Source: Fimenecus sp045633505 | Lineage (GTDB): Bacteria > Bacillota > Clostridia > Oscillospirales > Acutalibacteraceae | DNA length: 7,766 nt | Direction of reading: 5' to 3' | Assembly: GCA_045633505.1 (NCBI GenBank) | Contig: JAZQYK010000078.1 | Coordinates: 1-7,766 of the forward strand | Part shown: one piece after another, positions 1 through 5,846 of the stretch | Layout of the letters: each line of letters begins with the position of its first letter | Position numbering within the stretch: position 1 is the stretch's first letter | The notes under the pieces: generated by a model | The model's database searches: none | What the model was told of the DNA's origin: nothing | Seen by the model: only the letters and a program-made list of their open reading frames with translations | Position numbers and translations under genes: made by a program

Positions 1-8
1 CGTTGTTC

Positions 9-83
9 TGTAGGGTCGGGTCTCTGTGCCCGACCGCAAGTTTGCGGTAAATTTTCGGGCAGGCACGGAGACCTGCCCCTACA
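9..83. repeat. compound inverted repeat, MITE- or REP-like intergenic element
   Basis: Two 28-base arms (9-36 and 56-83) are inverted copies of each other with 23 of 28 positions matching; the outer ends are TGTAGGG and CCCTACA. Each arm also folds on itself: 14-20 (GGTCGGG) pairs with 29-35 across an 8-base loop, and 57-63 (GGGCAGG) pairs with 72-78 across an 8-base loop. A small central hairpin, CCGCAA (34-39) with TTGCGG (42-47), lies between them. There is no open reading frame for a transposase, so if mobile it would depend on an enzyme elsewhere. Elements with TGTAGGG-type ends are familiar between genes in clostridial gut bacteria; that is recognition from memory. The element may start or continue beyond the window edge. 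Confidence 0.75.
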
Positions 84-128
84 ATCGAGCATATTGGTGA
101 TATATAAAATTGCGTCGCAGACCCTTAA

Positions 129-156
129 TTTTGCACTTTGCGTTTTGCATTTTGCA
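129..156. repeat. heptanucleotide tandem repeat, four units
   Basis: Four consecutive 7-base units, TTTTGCA, CTTTGCG, TTTTGCA and TTTTGCA, run without a gap (consensus YTTTGCR). The opposite strand reads as TGCAAAA units; when translated such units give the Cys-Lys-Met-Gln-Asn-Ala-Lys type of string often seen in spurious ORFs. Short tandem heptanucleotides are a known class of bacterial intergenic repeat (described as STRR in cyanobacteria). The function here is unknown. The repeat lies in the probable clpC leader or upstream region. Confidence 0.65.
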
Positions 157-199
157 CTTCCCCGACAAACCCCAATTTATTGACCGATTACTGCAAAAT

Positions 200-228
200 G
201 GTGGAGGGATTCCCTCCGCCGATTTTTT
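200..228 (+). terminator. terminator-like hairpin in front of clpC
   Basis: GGTGGAGGG (200-208) pairs with CCCTCCGCC (212-220) as nine consecutive pairs, one of them G-U, around a 3-base loop. GA and six T residues (223-228) follow, which is the form of a Rho-independent terminator. It lies 35 bases before the clpC ATG, leaving too little room for a full promoter between it and the gene. It could end an upstream transcript, act as an attenuator of clpC, or simply be a palindromic repeat. The sequence alone does not decide between these. Confidence 0.55.
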
Positions 229-243
229 ACCAATTTTACAAAC

Positions 244-249
244 GAGGTG
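244..249 (+). promoter_or_regulatory. ribosome binding site of clpC, overlapping a false GTG start
   Basis: GAGGTG lies 6 bases before the ATG at 256. The GTG at 247 opens the same frame three codons earlier but is itself part of this Shine-Dalgarno sequence and has no binding site of its own. The ATG at 256 is therefore the better start. Confidence 0.8.
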
Positions 250-255
250 AATAAA

Positions 256-2694
256 ATGTACAATTTTACAGGCTTTACAGAAAAGGCAAACTCTGCTCTT
301 AACAAAGCAGTTGACTCTGCTGAAAATCTTGGCCACACTTATATCGGCAGTGAGCATATCCTTTTGGGACTTACTGACAGTAACGACAGTGTCGCCGGCC
401 GACTTCTTAATTCAAAAGGAATAACTTATCGAAAAATTACAGATTTAATCAAGGCAGGTGTAGGTGCAGGATTGCCGACGGAGCTGACTCCTGCGGATTT
501 CACTCCGAGAAGCAAACACATTATCGAGTCTGCCGTAATGCTAAGCAATTCCTTAAAGCAAAGCCTTGCGGGAACGGAGCATCTGCTTTTGTCCCTTTGC
601 CGTGAGGGAAACGGATATGCTTGTGACCTGTTAAACCGTGCAGGAACGTCACCCTCAACGGTAATTAAGGAATTGACGGCGCTCACAAGTAATAATAAAT
701 CCTCCGCTTCAAAGCAGAATGGCAACAAAAACTCACAAAGTACACTTGAAAACTTTGCAAGGGATTTGACCGCTCTTGCAAAGGAAAACAAAATTGACCC
801 CGTTATTTGCAGGGACGAGGAAATTCAACGTGTTATCCAGATTTTAAGCCGCCGTACAAAAAACAATCCTTGTCTTATCGGTGAGCCCGGTGTGGGCAAA
901 ACCGCAATAGCCGAAGGACTTGCTTTGAAAATTGCAAAGGGTCAAGTGCCCGAAATTCTTAATGATAAAAGGATTTTATCACTTGATTTAACAGGAATGG
1001 TGGCAGGAACAAAATATCGTGGCGACTTTGAAGAAAGAATTAAAAAAGTTATTGACGAAGTAAAAAACGCCACTGATATTATTCTCTTTATTGACGAGGT
1101 ACACACCCTTATCGGTGCGGGAAGCGCCGAGGGTGCAGTTGATGCCGCCAACATTTTAAAGCCGTCACTTGCCCGTGGCGAGTTGCAGGTAATCGGCGCA
1201 ACAACCATTGACGAATACAGAAAAAACATTGAAAAGGATGCCGCTCTTGAGCGTCGTTTTCAGCCCGTAAACGTTGGTGAACCCACAAAAGAGGCTACCG
1301 TTGAAATTCTAAAGGGTATCCGTGATAAATACGAAGCGCATCATAAGGTGAAAATTACCGACGAAGCAATCAACAGTGCCGTTGAGCTTTCAACAAGATA
1401 TATCAGCGACCGATTTTTGCCTGACAAGGCAATTGATCTGATAGATGAAGCGGCTTCAAAGGTAAGACTTAAAAGTTTTACCGCACCGCCTGAAATCAAG
1501 GATTTGGAATTGAAAGTACAACAGGTTCAGGCAGAAAAAGAAATGGCTGTCAGTCAGCAGAATTTTGAAAGAGCCGCCGTACTTCGTGATGAAGAAAAAG
1601 AATTGTTGCAGAAATACAACACAGAAAAAGTAAAATGGCAAAATGACGGCGCAAACCGTGATTTGCAGGTTACAGAAACCGATATTGCCGAAATCGTGTC
1701 AGGCTGGACGGGAGTTCCAATCACCCAGATGACCGAAGAAGAAAGTGAAAGACTTCTTAAAATGGAGACTGAACTTCACGAAAGAATTGTCGGTCAGGAC
1801 ACAGCCGTTTCAGCAGTTGCCCGTGCAATACGCCGAGGCAGAGCAGGTCTTAAAGACCCGAAAAGACCGATTGGCTCGTTTATATTCTGCGGTCCGACGG
1901 GTGTTGGTAAAACAGAACTCACAAAAGCTCTTGCCGAGAGTATGTTCGGTGACGAAAATGCAATGATAAGACTTGATATGAGTGAGTTTATGGAAAAGCA
2001 TACCGTATCAAAACTTATCGGCTCACCGCCCGGTTACGTTGGCTTTGACGAGGGTGGACAGCTGACGGAAAAAATCCGCAGAAAGCCTTATTCAGTCGTG
2101 CTTTTTGACGAGATTGAAAAAGCGCATCCCGACGTTTTCAATATGCTTTTACAAATTCTTGATGACGGAGTTTTAACTGACTCACAAGGCAGAAAAGTGG
2201 ATTTCAAAAACTGTGTAATCATAATGACCTCTAACGTTGGCGCAAGAATGATTACCGAAGAAAAAGCCGCGTTTGGTTTTACTGCAAATGAAAACAGCCA
2301 CTCTGACGAGAAAATCAAAGAAGCTGTTATGGGTGAACTAAAAAACACCTTCCGTCCTGAATTTTTAAACAGAATTGACGATATAATCGTTTTCACAAGG
2401 CTTTCTGAAGAAGATATCAAGAAAATAGCAAAACGCCTTTTATTAAATCTTGAAAACAGAATGAAATCACTTGAAATCACAATGAACTTTGATGAAAGCG
2501 TAGTGGAATTCGTATCAAAGGAAGGCTTTGACAAAATCTACGGTGCAAGACCGTTAAAAAGAGCAATTCAAACAAAAATTGAGGATGTTTTATCTGAAAA
2601 AATCCTTGATAAAACCCTCAAAAAAGGAATGTCGTATAATTGCAGAATTGAGAATTCAGAATTAAAAATTGAAGGTTTACAGAGGCTTATTTAA
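256..2694 (+). CDS. clpC: ClpC-type AAA+ unfoldase, ATPase partner of the ClpP protease
   Basis: An 812-residue Hsp100 ATPase that unfolds proteins and feeds them to ClpP in the cytoplasm. Order of parts: a double Clp N-domain (about 5-140), AAA+ module D1 with Walker A GEPGVGKT (209-216), Walker B FIDE (278-281), GATT (314-317) and arginines in LERRF (about 331-335); a short ClpC-type M domain with the UVR-like NFERAAVLRD (436-445); and module D2 with GPTGVGKT (546-553), FDEIEKAH (617-624), TSN (658-660) and sensor-2 GARPLKR (763-769). FGF (673-675) lies where ClpC proteins carry the ClpP-docking loop. Glu33 and Glu108 appear to match the phosphoarginine-binding glutamates of Bacillus subtilis ClpC, compared from memory. 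The length is normal for the family. No ctsR, mcsA or mcsB adjoins it within the visible sequence and no CtsR or CIRCE operator was seen upstream. The last codons overlap a heptanucleotide repeat. The start was chosen by Shine-Dalgarno spacing and fit to the N-domain. Confidence 0.96.
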   Translation: MYNFTGFTEKANSALNKAVDSAENLGHTYIGSEHILLGLTDSNDSVAGRLLNSKGITYRKITDLIKAGVGAGLPTELTPADFTPRSKHIIESAVMLSNSLKQSLAGTEHLLLSLCREGNGYACDLLNRAGTSPSTVIKELTALTSNNKSSASKQNGNKNSQSTLENFARDLTALAKENKIDPVICRDEEIQRVIQILSRRTKNNPCLIGEPGVGKTAIAEGLALKIAKGQVPEILNDKRILSLDLTGMVAGTKYRGDFEERIKKVIDEVKNATDIILFIDEVHTLIGAGSAEGAVDAANILKPSLARGELQVIGATTIDEYRKNIEKDAALERRFQPVNVGEPTKEATVEILKGIRDKYEAHHKVKITDEAINSAVELSTRYISDRFLPDKAIDLIDEAASKVRLKSFTAPPEIKDLELKVQQVQAEKEMAVSQQNFERAAVLRDEEKELLQKYNTEKVKWQNDGANRDLQVTETDIAEIVSGWTGVPITQMTEEESERLLKMETELHERIVGQDTAVSAVARAIRRGRAGLKDPKRPIGSFIFCGPTGVGKTELTKALAESMFGDENAMIRLDMSEFMEKHTVSKLIGSPPGYVGFDEGGQLTEKIRRKPYSVVLFDEIEKAHPDVFNMLLQILDDGVLTDSQGRKVDFKNCVIIMTSNVGARMITEEKAAFGFTANENSHSDEKIKEAVMGELKNTFRPEFLNRIDDIIVFTRLSEEDIKKIAKRLLLNLENRMKSLEITMNFDESVVEFVSKEGFDKIYGARPLKRAIQTKIEDVLSEKILDKTLKKGMSYNCRIENSELKIEGLQRLI
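2644..2671. repeat. heptanucleotide tandem repeat inside the clpC 3' end
   Basis: Four adjoining 7-base units, AGAATTG, AGAATTC, AGAATTA and AAAATTG (consensus ARAATTN), run through the last codons of clpC. In frame they encode most of Cys-Arg-Ile-Glu-Asn-Ser-Glu-Leu-Lys-Ile-Glu near the C-terminus. The unit sequence differs from the repeat at 129-156, but unit length and copy number are the same. It may be a repeat that invaded the gene end, or coincidental periodicity in a beta-strand-coding stretch. Confidence 0.5.
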
Positions 2695-2719
2695 CGTCGG
2701 ATTTTCTTGAAATAAATTT

Positions 2720-2751
2720 ATTAAAGGCAGGTCTTCGCACCTGCCTTTAAT
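2720..2751. terminator. terminator hairpin after clpC
   Basis: A 13-pair perfect stem, 2720-2732 with 2739-2751, has core AAAGGCAGGT against ACCTGCCTTT and a 6-base loop CTTCGC. It begins 25 bases after the clpC stop. T and A runs flank it on both sides, so it could work in both directions. The T-tract after the stem is short, which lowers confidence in strong intrinsic termination. The stem shares GGCAGG/CCTGCC with the right half of the compound repeat at 9-83. Confidence 0.65.
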
Positions 2752-2828
2752 TGCGTCTTCACCGTCGGTCAGTCTCAAAGAACTTACTTTTTACCTTGAA
2801 AAATACAAAAAAAATATCTATTTACCTA

Positions 2829-2857
2829 TTTATTATTTTATAAAAATGGTGTACAAT
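2829..2857 (+). promoter_or_regulatory. candidate sigma-A promoter of the obg operon
   Basis: TACAAT (2852-2857) matches five of six positions of the -10 consensus. A weak -35, TTTATT (2829-2834), lies 17 bases upstream. It is in a strongly AT-rich stretch (about 2790-2910) after the clpC terminator and before obg, the right place for the operon promoter. Other -10-like hexamers nearby, such as GATAAT at 2864-2869, cannot be excluded. Confidence 0.35.
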
Positions 2858-2910
2858 ATTATGGATAATGGAAAAATATATCTAATTGTATATAAATACG
2901 AGGTAAGATT

Positions 2911-4182
2911 ATGTTTGTTGATATTGCTAAAATCAAGATTAAAGCCGGTGACGGCGGTAACGGTGCCGTTGCCTTTCACCGTGAAAAATATATAAACGCA
3001 GGTGGTCCTGACGGTGGCGACGGTGGCCGTGGTGGCAACATTGTTTTCAAGGTTGATGACAACCTCTCTACTCTTGCCGATTTCCGTTACAAGAGAAAAT
3101 ACAAGGCTGAAGCTGGTGCTAACGGTAGCGGTGGCAAACGAAGTGGTAAAAAAGGCAAGGACCTAATTATCAAAGTGCCACGCGGTACTATTATCCGTGA
3201 GGTTGAGAGTGGAGTTGTTATGGCAGATATGTCAACCGATGAAGAATTTATCGGTGCTAAAGGTGGCCGTGGCGGTTGGGGTAATTCACACTTTGCTACA
3301 TCCACTCGCCAAACACCAAAATTTGCTAAAAATGGTGCTCCCGGTGAAGAATGGGAAGTAAGCCTTGAATTAAAGCTTATCGCTGATGTTGGACTTTTAG
3401 GTTTCCCAAACGTTGGTAAATCATCACTTATTTCAGTAGTTAGTCAGGCAAAGCCGATTGTTGGTGACTATCATTTCACAACAATTATTCCTGTCTTGGG
3501 AGTTGTTTCAATGGGTCCTGAAAAGAGCTTTGTTATGGCAGATATTCCTGGTCTTATTGAAGGTGCTGCTGAGGGTATCGGTCTTGGTCACGAGTTTCTT
3601 CGTCATGTTGAACGTTGCAGAATGCTTGTTCACATTGTTGACGTTGCAGGTAGCGAAGGCAGAAATCCGATTGAAGACTTTGAAGCAATCAATGCTGAGC
3701 TTGAGAAATTTAACCCTGAACTCGCAAAATGTCCGCAGATTGTTGCAGGTAATAAAATTGACTTGGCAAGTGACGAACAGTTAGCGGAATTCCGTGAGTA
3801 TATTGAAGGCAAAGGTTACGAATACTATGAAATAGTAGCACCAATTCAGCATAACACCCAAGAGCTTATCAATGCGGTTGCTCGAAAGCTTGACACACTC
3901 CCACCTATCAAATTCTATGAGAGCGAAGAAATCCCAATGGAAGTTATCGCAAACAAATCCAACGATGGCTTCACAGTTACTGTTGAAGATGACGTATATA
4001 TTGTGGAGGCTGAATGGATTTACAGAATTCTTTGTCAAACAGACCTTGACGATTATGAATCACTTCAATATTTCCAGAGAGTTATTCAGGAACGTGGTGT
4101 TATTCAGGCACTTATTGATAAAGGTATTCAGGAGGGTGACACAGTCAGCATCTATGACTTAGAGTTTGACTATGTTCCATAA
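2911..4182 (+). CDS. obg: Obg GTPase (ObgE/CgtA), 50S ribosome assembly and stress control
   Basis: A 423-residue essential-type GTPase that acts late in 50S subunit assembly and is linked to the stringent and stress responses in model bacteria. It shows the three Obg parts: the glycine-rich Obg fold (about 1-158, with runs such as GGPDGGDGGRGG at 31-42), the G domain and the C-terminal OCT domain (about 345-423). G motifs: GFPNVGKSS (164-172), the switch stretch YHFTT (187-191), DIPGLIEGA (211-219) and NKID (281-284). The G5 stretch reads IVAPIQ (308-313), lacking the usual Ser-Ala. The ATG has a clear Shine-Dalgarno, GAGGT, at 2900-2904. It is the first gene of the probable operon; its end overlaps mrnC by 11 bases, which suggests translational coupling of two 50S maturation factors. 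Confidence 0.97.
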   Translation: MFVDIAKIKIKAGDGGNGAVAFHREKYINAGGPDGGDGGRGGNIVFKVDDNLSTLADFRYKRKYKAEAGANGSGGKRSGKKGKDLIIKVPRGTIIREVESGVVMADMSTDEEFIGAKGGRGGWGNSHFATSTRQTPKFAKNGAPGEEWEVSLELKLIADVGLLGFPNVGKSSLISVVSQAKPIVGDYHFTTIIPVLGVVSMGPEKSFVMADIPGLIEGAAEGIGLGHEFLRHVERCRMLVHIVDVAGSEGRNPIEDFEAINAELEKFNPELAKCPQIVAGNKIDLASDEQLAEFREYIEGKGYEYYEIVAPIQHNTQELINAVARKLDTLPPIKFYESEEIPMEVIANKSNDGFTVTVEDDVYIVEAEWIYRILCQTDLDDYESLQYFQRVIQERGVIQALIDKGIQEGDTVSIYDLEFDYVP

Positions 4183-4615
4183 AGATATGAGATTATACGG
4201 AAAAAATATTAAGGTGGACACACTGAGTCCTTTAACACTCGCCTTTACAGGTGACGCAGTATTTTCACTTTTTATTCGTGAAATGCTTGTCTGTGATGCC
4301 AATCGTCCTGTTGGCGAGTTACATAAGCTTTCGGTTCAATCTGTGAAAGCCTCAGCACAGGCTCGTGCTATGCGAGAAATTATGCCAATGCTCACAGAAA
4401 AAGAGATGGATGTTTTCAAACGTGGCAGAAATGCACATACATCCCACACTCCTAAGAATCAAAGTGGATGTGACTATCATTATGCAACGGGCTTTGAGGC
4501 GCTTGTGGGATATTTATATTTAAAAGACGAGTCAGAAAGGCTTAATCTGTTACTTAATGAAGTCATCAAAATTTTTAAGGATGACGAGAGTGAGAATTCA
4601 CAGAAACAAAGTTAA
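4172..4615 (+). CDS. mrnC: Mini-ribonuclease III (MrnC), 23S rRNA maturation
   Basis: A 147-residue RNase III-fold nuclease without a double-stranded-RNA-binding domain. The Bacillus subtilis family member trims both ends of 23S rRNA in 50S precursors. Visible family motifs: LAFTGDAVFSLFIR (about 23-36) with catalytic-type Asp28, KRGRNA (83-88), the CDYHYATGFEALVGYLYL block (100-117) with Asp101 and catalytic-type Glu109, then a short helix. The length is typical. The start is uncertain. ATG 4172 lies inside the end of obg, with only a weak GAG (4162-4164) upstream. In-frame TTG 4166 and ATG 4187 are alternatives, and ATG 4187 would keep all catalytic motifs. Overlaps with both neighbours point to coupled expression. 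Confidence 0.92.
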   Translation: MFHKDMRLYGKNIKVDTLSPLTLAFTGDAVFSLFIREMLVCDANRPVGELHKLSVQSVKASAQARAMREIMPMLTEKEMDVFKRGRNAHTSHTPKNQSGCDYHYATGFEALVGYLYLKDESERLNLLLNEVIKIFKDDESENSQKQS

Positions 4616-5447
4616 AGAATTTATTATTGATACTTTTATATTTGTTATTGGCGGAGTTTTGTATTCAGTTGCAATTAACTGTTTTCTGTCAAAAAACAAT
4701 ATTTTAAACGGCGGTTTTACGGGTATTGCAACGATTCTTAACTATCTTTTTGCTTTGCCCATTGGTACGGTAATTTTCATAATGAACGTCCCCCTTTTCT
4801 TTATTGCTTTTAAAAAGTTGGGGGCGAAATTCGTTCTTCGCACTTTTTGGGCAACACTTATAAATTCCACAATTATCGACTTGGGTATGTTTTTGCCCGT
4901 TTATAAAAATGACTTATTACTTTCATCACTTTTTGGTGGTGCACTTGTGGGGCTTTCTCTTGGAATAATATTTATCCGCAATGCTACAACGGGCGGTGTT
5001 GATATTATTGCAAAGCTGGTTAAAATTAAATTTCCACAGATTTCAATTGGACGAAGTATTTTGATTTTTGACGCTTTCGTTGTTATTTTCGGCGGAATTA
5101 TTTACAGAAATTTTGAATCAATGCTTTATGCCTCCGTTGTAATTTTCGTCAGCGCACAAGTGCTTGATTTCGTAATTTTCGGTGTCAGCCGCGGCGCTAT
5201 GATTCTTATTATCTCGGAAAAAAGTGAAACAATACGCAATTTGATTATCAAAGACCTTGACCGCGGCGTTACTGTTTTAAAGGCGCAGGGCGGATATTCA
5301 AAGGCTGACAAAGACGTGCTTTTGTGTGCGTGTTTTGATAATCAAACACACAAACTGATTAAGAAAATAAAATCCGCTGATGAAAATGCTTTTTTCATTG
5401 TGACACAGTCAAAGCAAATTCTCGGTAATGGATTTATTAACAGCTGA
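4590..5447 (+). CDS. YitT-family integral membrane protein with DUF2179 tail
   Basis: About 285 residues. The N-terminal part has six or so hydrophobic segments (roughly 10-33, 60-75, 85-101, 108-129, 156-172 and 177-199). It carries the family's GGFTGIA (41-47) and TTGGVDII (133-140) motifs. The C-terminal cytosolic domain (about 215-282) has RGVTVLKAQGGYS (225-237) and a final GNGF, as in DUF161 plus DUF2179 (YitT) proteins. The role of the family is not settled; transport has been suggested. GTG 4590 was chosen because AAGGA (4577-4581) lies 8 bases before it and the family normally begins shortly before the first helix. In-frame ATGs at 4557 and 4581 lack a suitably placed ribosome binding site. 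It overlaps the end of mrnC by 26 bases. Confidence 0.9.
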   Translation: MRIHRNKVKEFIIDTFIFVIGGVLYSVAINCFLSKNNILNGGFTGIATILNYLFALPIGTVIFIMNVPLFFIAFKKLGAKFVLRTFWATLINSTIIDLGMFLPVYKNDLLLSSLFGGALVGLSLGIIFIRNATTGGVDIIAKLVKIKFPQISIGRSILIFDAFVVIFGGIIYRNFESMLYASVVIFVSAQVLDFVIFGVSRGAMILIISEKSETIRNLIIKDLDRGVTVLKAQGGYSKADKDVLLCACFDNQTHKLIKKIKSADENAFFIVTQSKQILGNGFINS

Positions 5448-5453
5448 AGGAGG
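5446..5453 (+). promoter_or_regulatory. strong Shine-Dalgarno sequence aimed at the wrong frame
   Basis: GAAGGAGG, the strongest ribosome binding site in the window, lies 5 and 8 bases before the ATGs at 5459 and 5462. Both ATGs open a 22-codon frame that stops at 5527, not the 118-codon frame of the following membrane protein. The only nearby start in the latter frame, TTG 5469, is 15 bases from this site, which is long. The site therefore raises doubt about the start of the next gene. Confidence 0.75.
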
Positions 5454-5458
5454 CAAAA

Positions 5459-5527
5459 ATGATGAAAATTGACAAATTCACCTTATCCCGAAAATGCAGT
5501 TATTGGCGGTCCTTCAAAGCGAAGTAA
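5459..5527 (+). other. 22-codon ORF overlapping the start of the membrane-protein gene
   Basis: ATG ATG at 5459 and 5462 is ideally placed behind GAAGGAGG and runs 22 codons to a TAA at 5525-5527. It ends inside the membrane-protein reading frame, in a different frame. The peptide is basic with no recognised motif. It is either a leader peptide or the true beginning of the next gene cut off by a one-base frameshift; losing one base in the AAAATT run (5465-5470) would join the frames. The frameshift reading seems somewhat more natural, but this is inference. Confidence 0.4.
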
Positions 5528-5825
5528 CGGCTTAATACTTTTCGGAATTTTCTTCATTCTCGGTTCACTTCCCTTTTTAGTTATTCTTTTTGGTAACCAC
5601 GAAAAAGCACCAAAAGTTGATAAAATGGGTATTCTTATGGGGTCGATAATCGCAATTGTGGGTTACGGTGCGTTGGCTATGATTTGCGGCGGCTTTTCCC
5701 CTATTGTAATTTTAAAGTATATTGATTCTTCGTTTATTCTTCCAATGATTATTCCTTTTTTAATGATTTTTGCAGGTATATTTGCAGTTATTAAAGGTAC
5801 TGTTTTTTATAAACCAAAAGACTAA
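5469..5825 (+). CDS. small hydrophobic membrane protein, family not recognised
   Basis: The frame encodes 118 residues if read from TTG 5469. A polar N-terminus of about 20 residues is followed by three predicted membrane segments (about 21-42, 53-75 and 87-112), and a short basic-acidic tail ends in Lys-Pro-Lys-Asp. No signal-peptide cleavage site, catalytic motif or cysteine pair suggests a function, and no family is recognised. It lies 21 bases after the YitT gene and 21 bases before lepA, within the probable operon. A TGA at 5463-5465 closes this frame just upstream. The start is therefore either TTG 5469 with a distant ribosome binding site, or ATG 5462 with a one-base frameshift between. 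The open frame with clean helices argues that a real protein is encoded here. Confidence 0.65.
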   Translation: MTNSPYPENAVIGGPSKRSNGLILFGIFFILGSLPFLVILFGNHEKAPKVDKMGILMGSIIAIVGYGALAMICGGFSPIVILKYIDSSFILPMIIPFLMIFAGIFAVIKGTVFYKPKD

Positions 5826-5846
5826 TTTCTATATAAGAGGTAAAAT

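Noticed and set aside
98..108. Extended -10-like sequence TGA-TATATA, overlapping TATAAA, upstream of clpC
   Set aside because: There is no convincing -35 at 16-18 bases and the hexamer matches are partial in an AT-rich stretch. It may be the clpC promoter, but the sequence does not support calling it.
180..185. TTGACC as a -35 box for clpC
   Set aside because: No -10-like hexamer lies 16-18 bases downstream; that position is the GC-rich hairpin.
79..357. 92-codon minus-strand frame at the clpC start
   Set aside because: It runs through the repeats and into clpC in antisense. Its Cys-Lys-Met-Gln-Asn-Ala-Lys stretch is just the translated heptamer repeat, and it has no protein-like features.
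2088..2534. 148-codon minus-strand frame within clpC
   Set aside because: It is an antisense shadow of the conserved D2 module, low in complexity and rich in Ser and Phe, with no recognisable domain.
2711..2722. Perfect 12-base palindrome AATAAATTTATT as an operator
   Set aside because: It is very AT-rich, lies after the clpC stop at the foot of the terminator, and is likely by chance in this composition.
2752..2820. Possible gene remnant between the clpC terminator and the obg promoter
   Set aside because: No reading frame, ribosome binding site or recognisable protein fragment could be found; it is treated as plain intergenic sequence.
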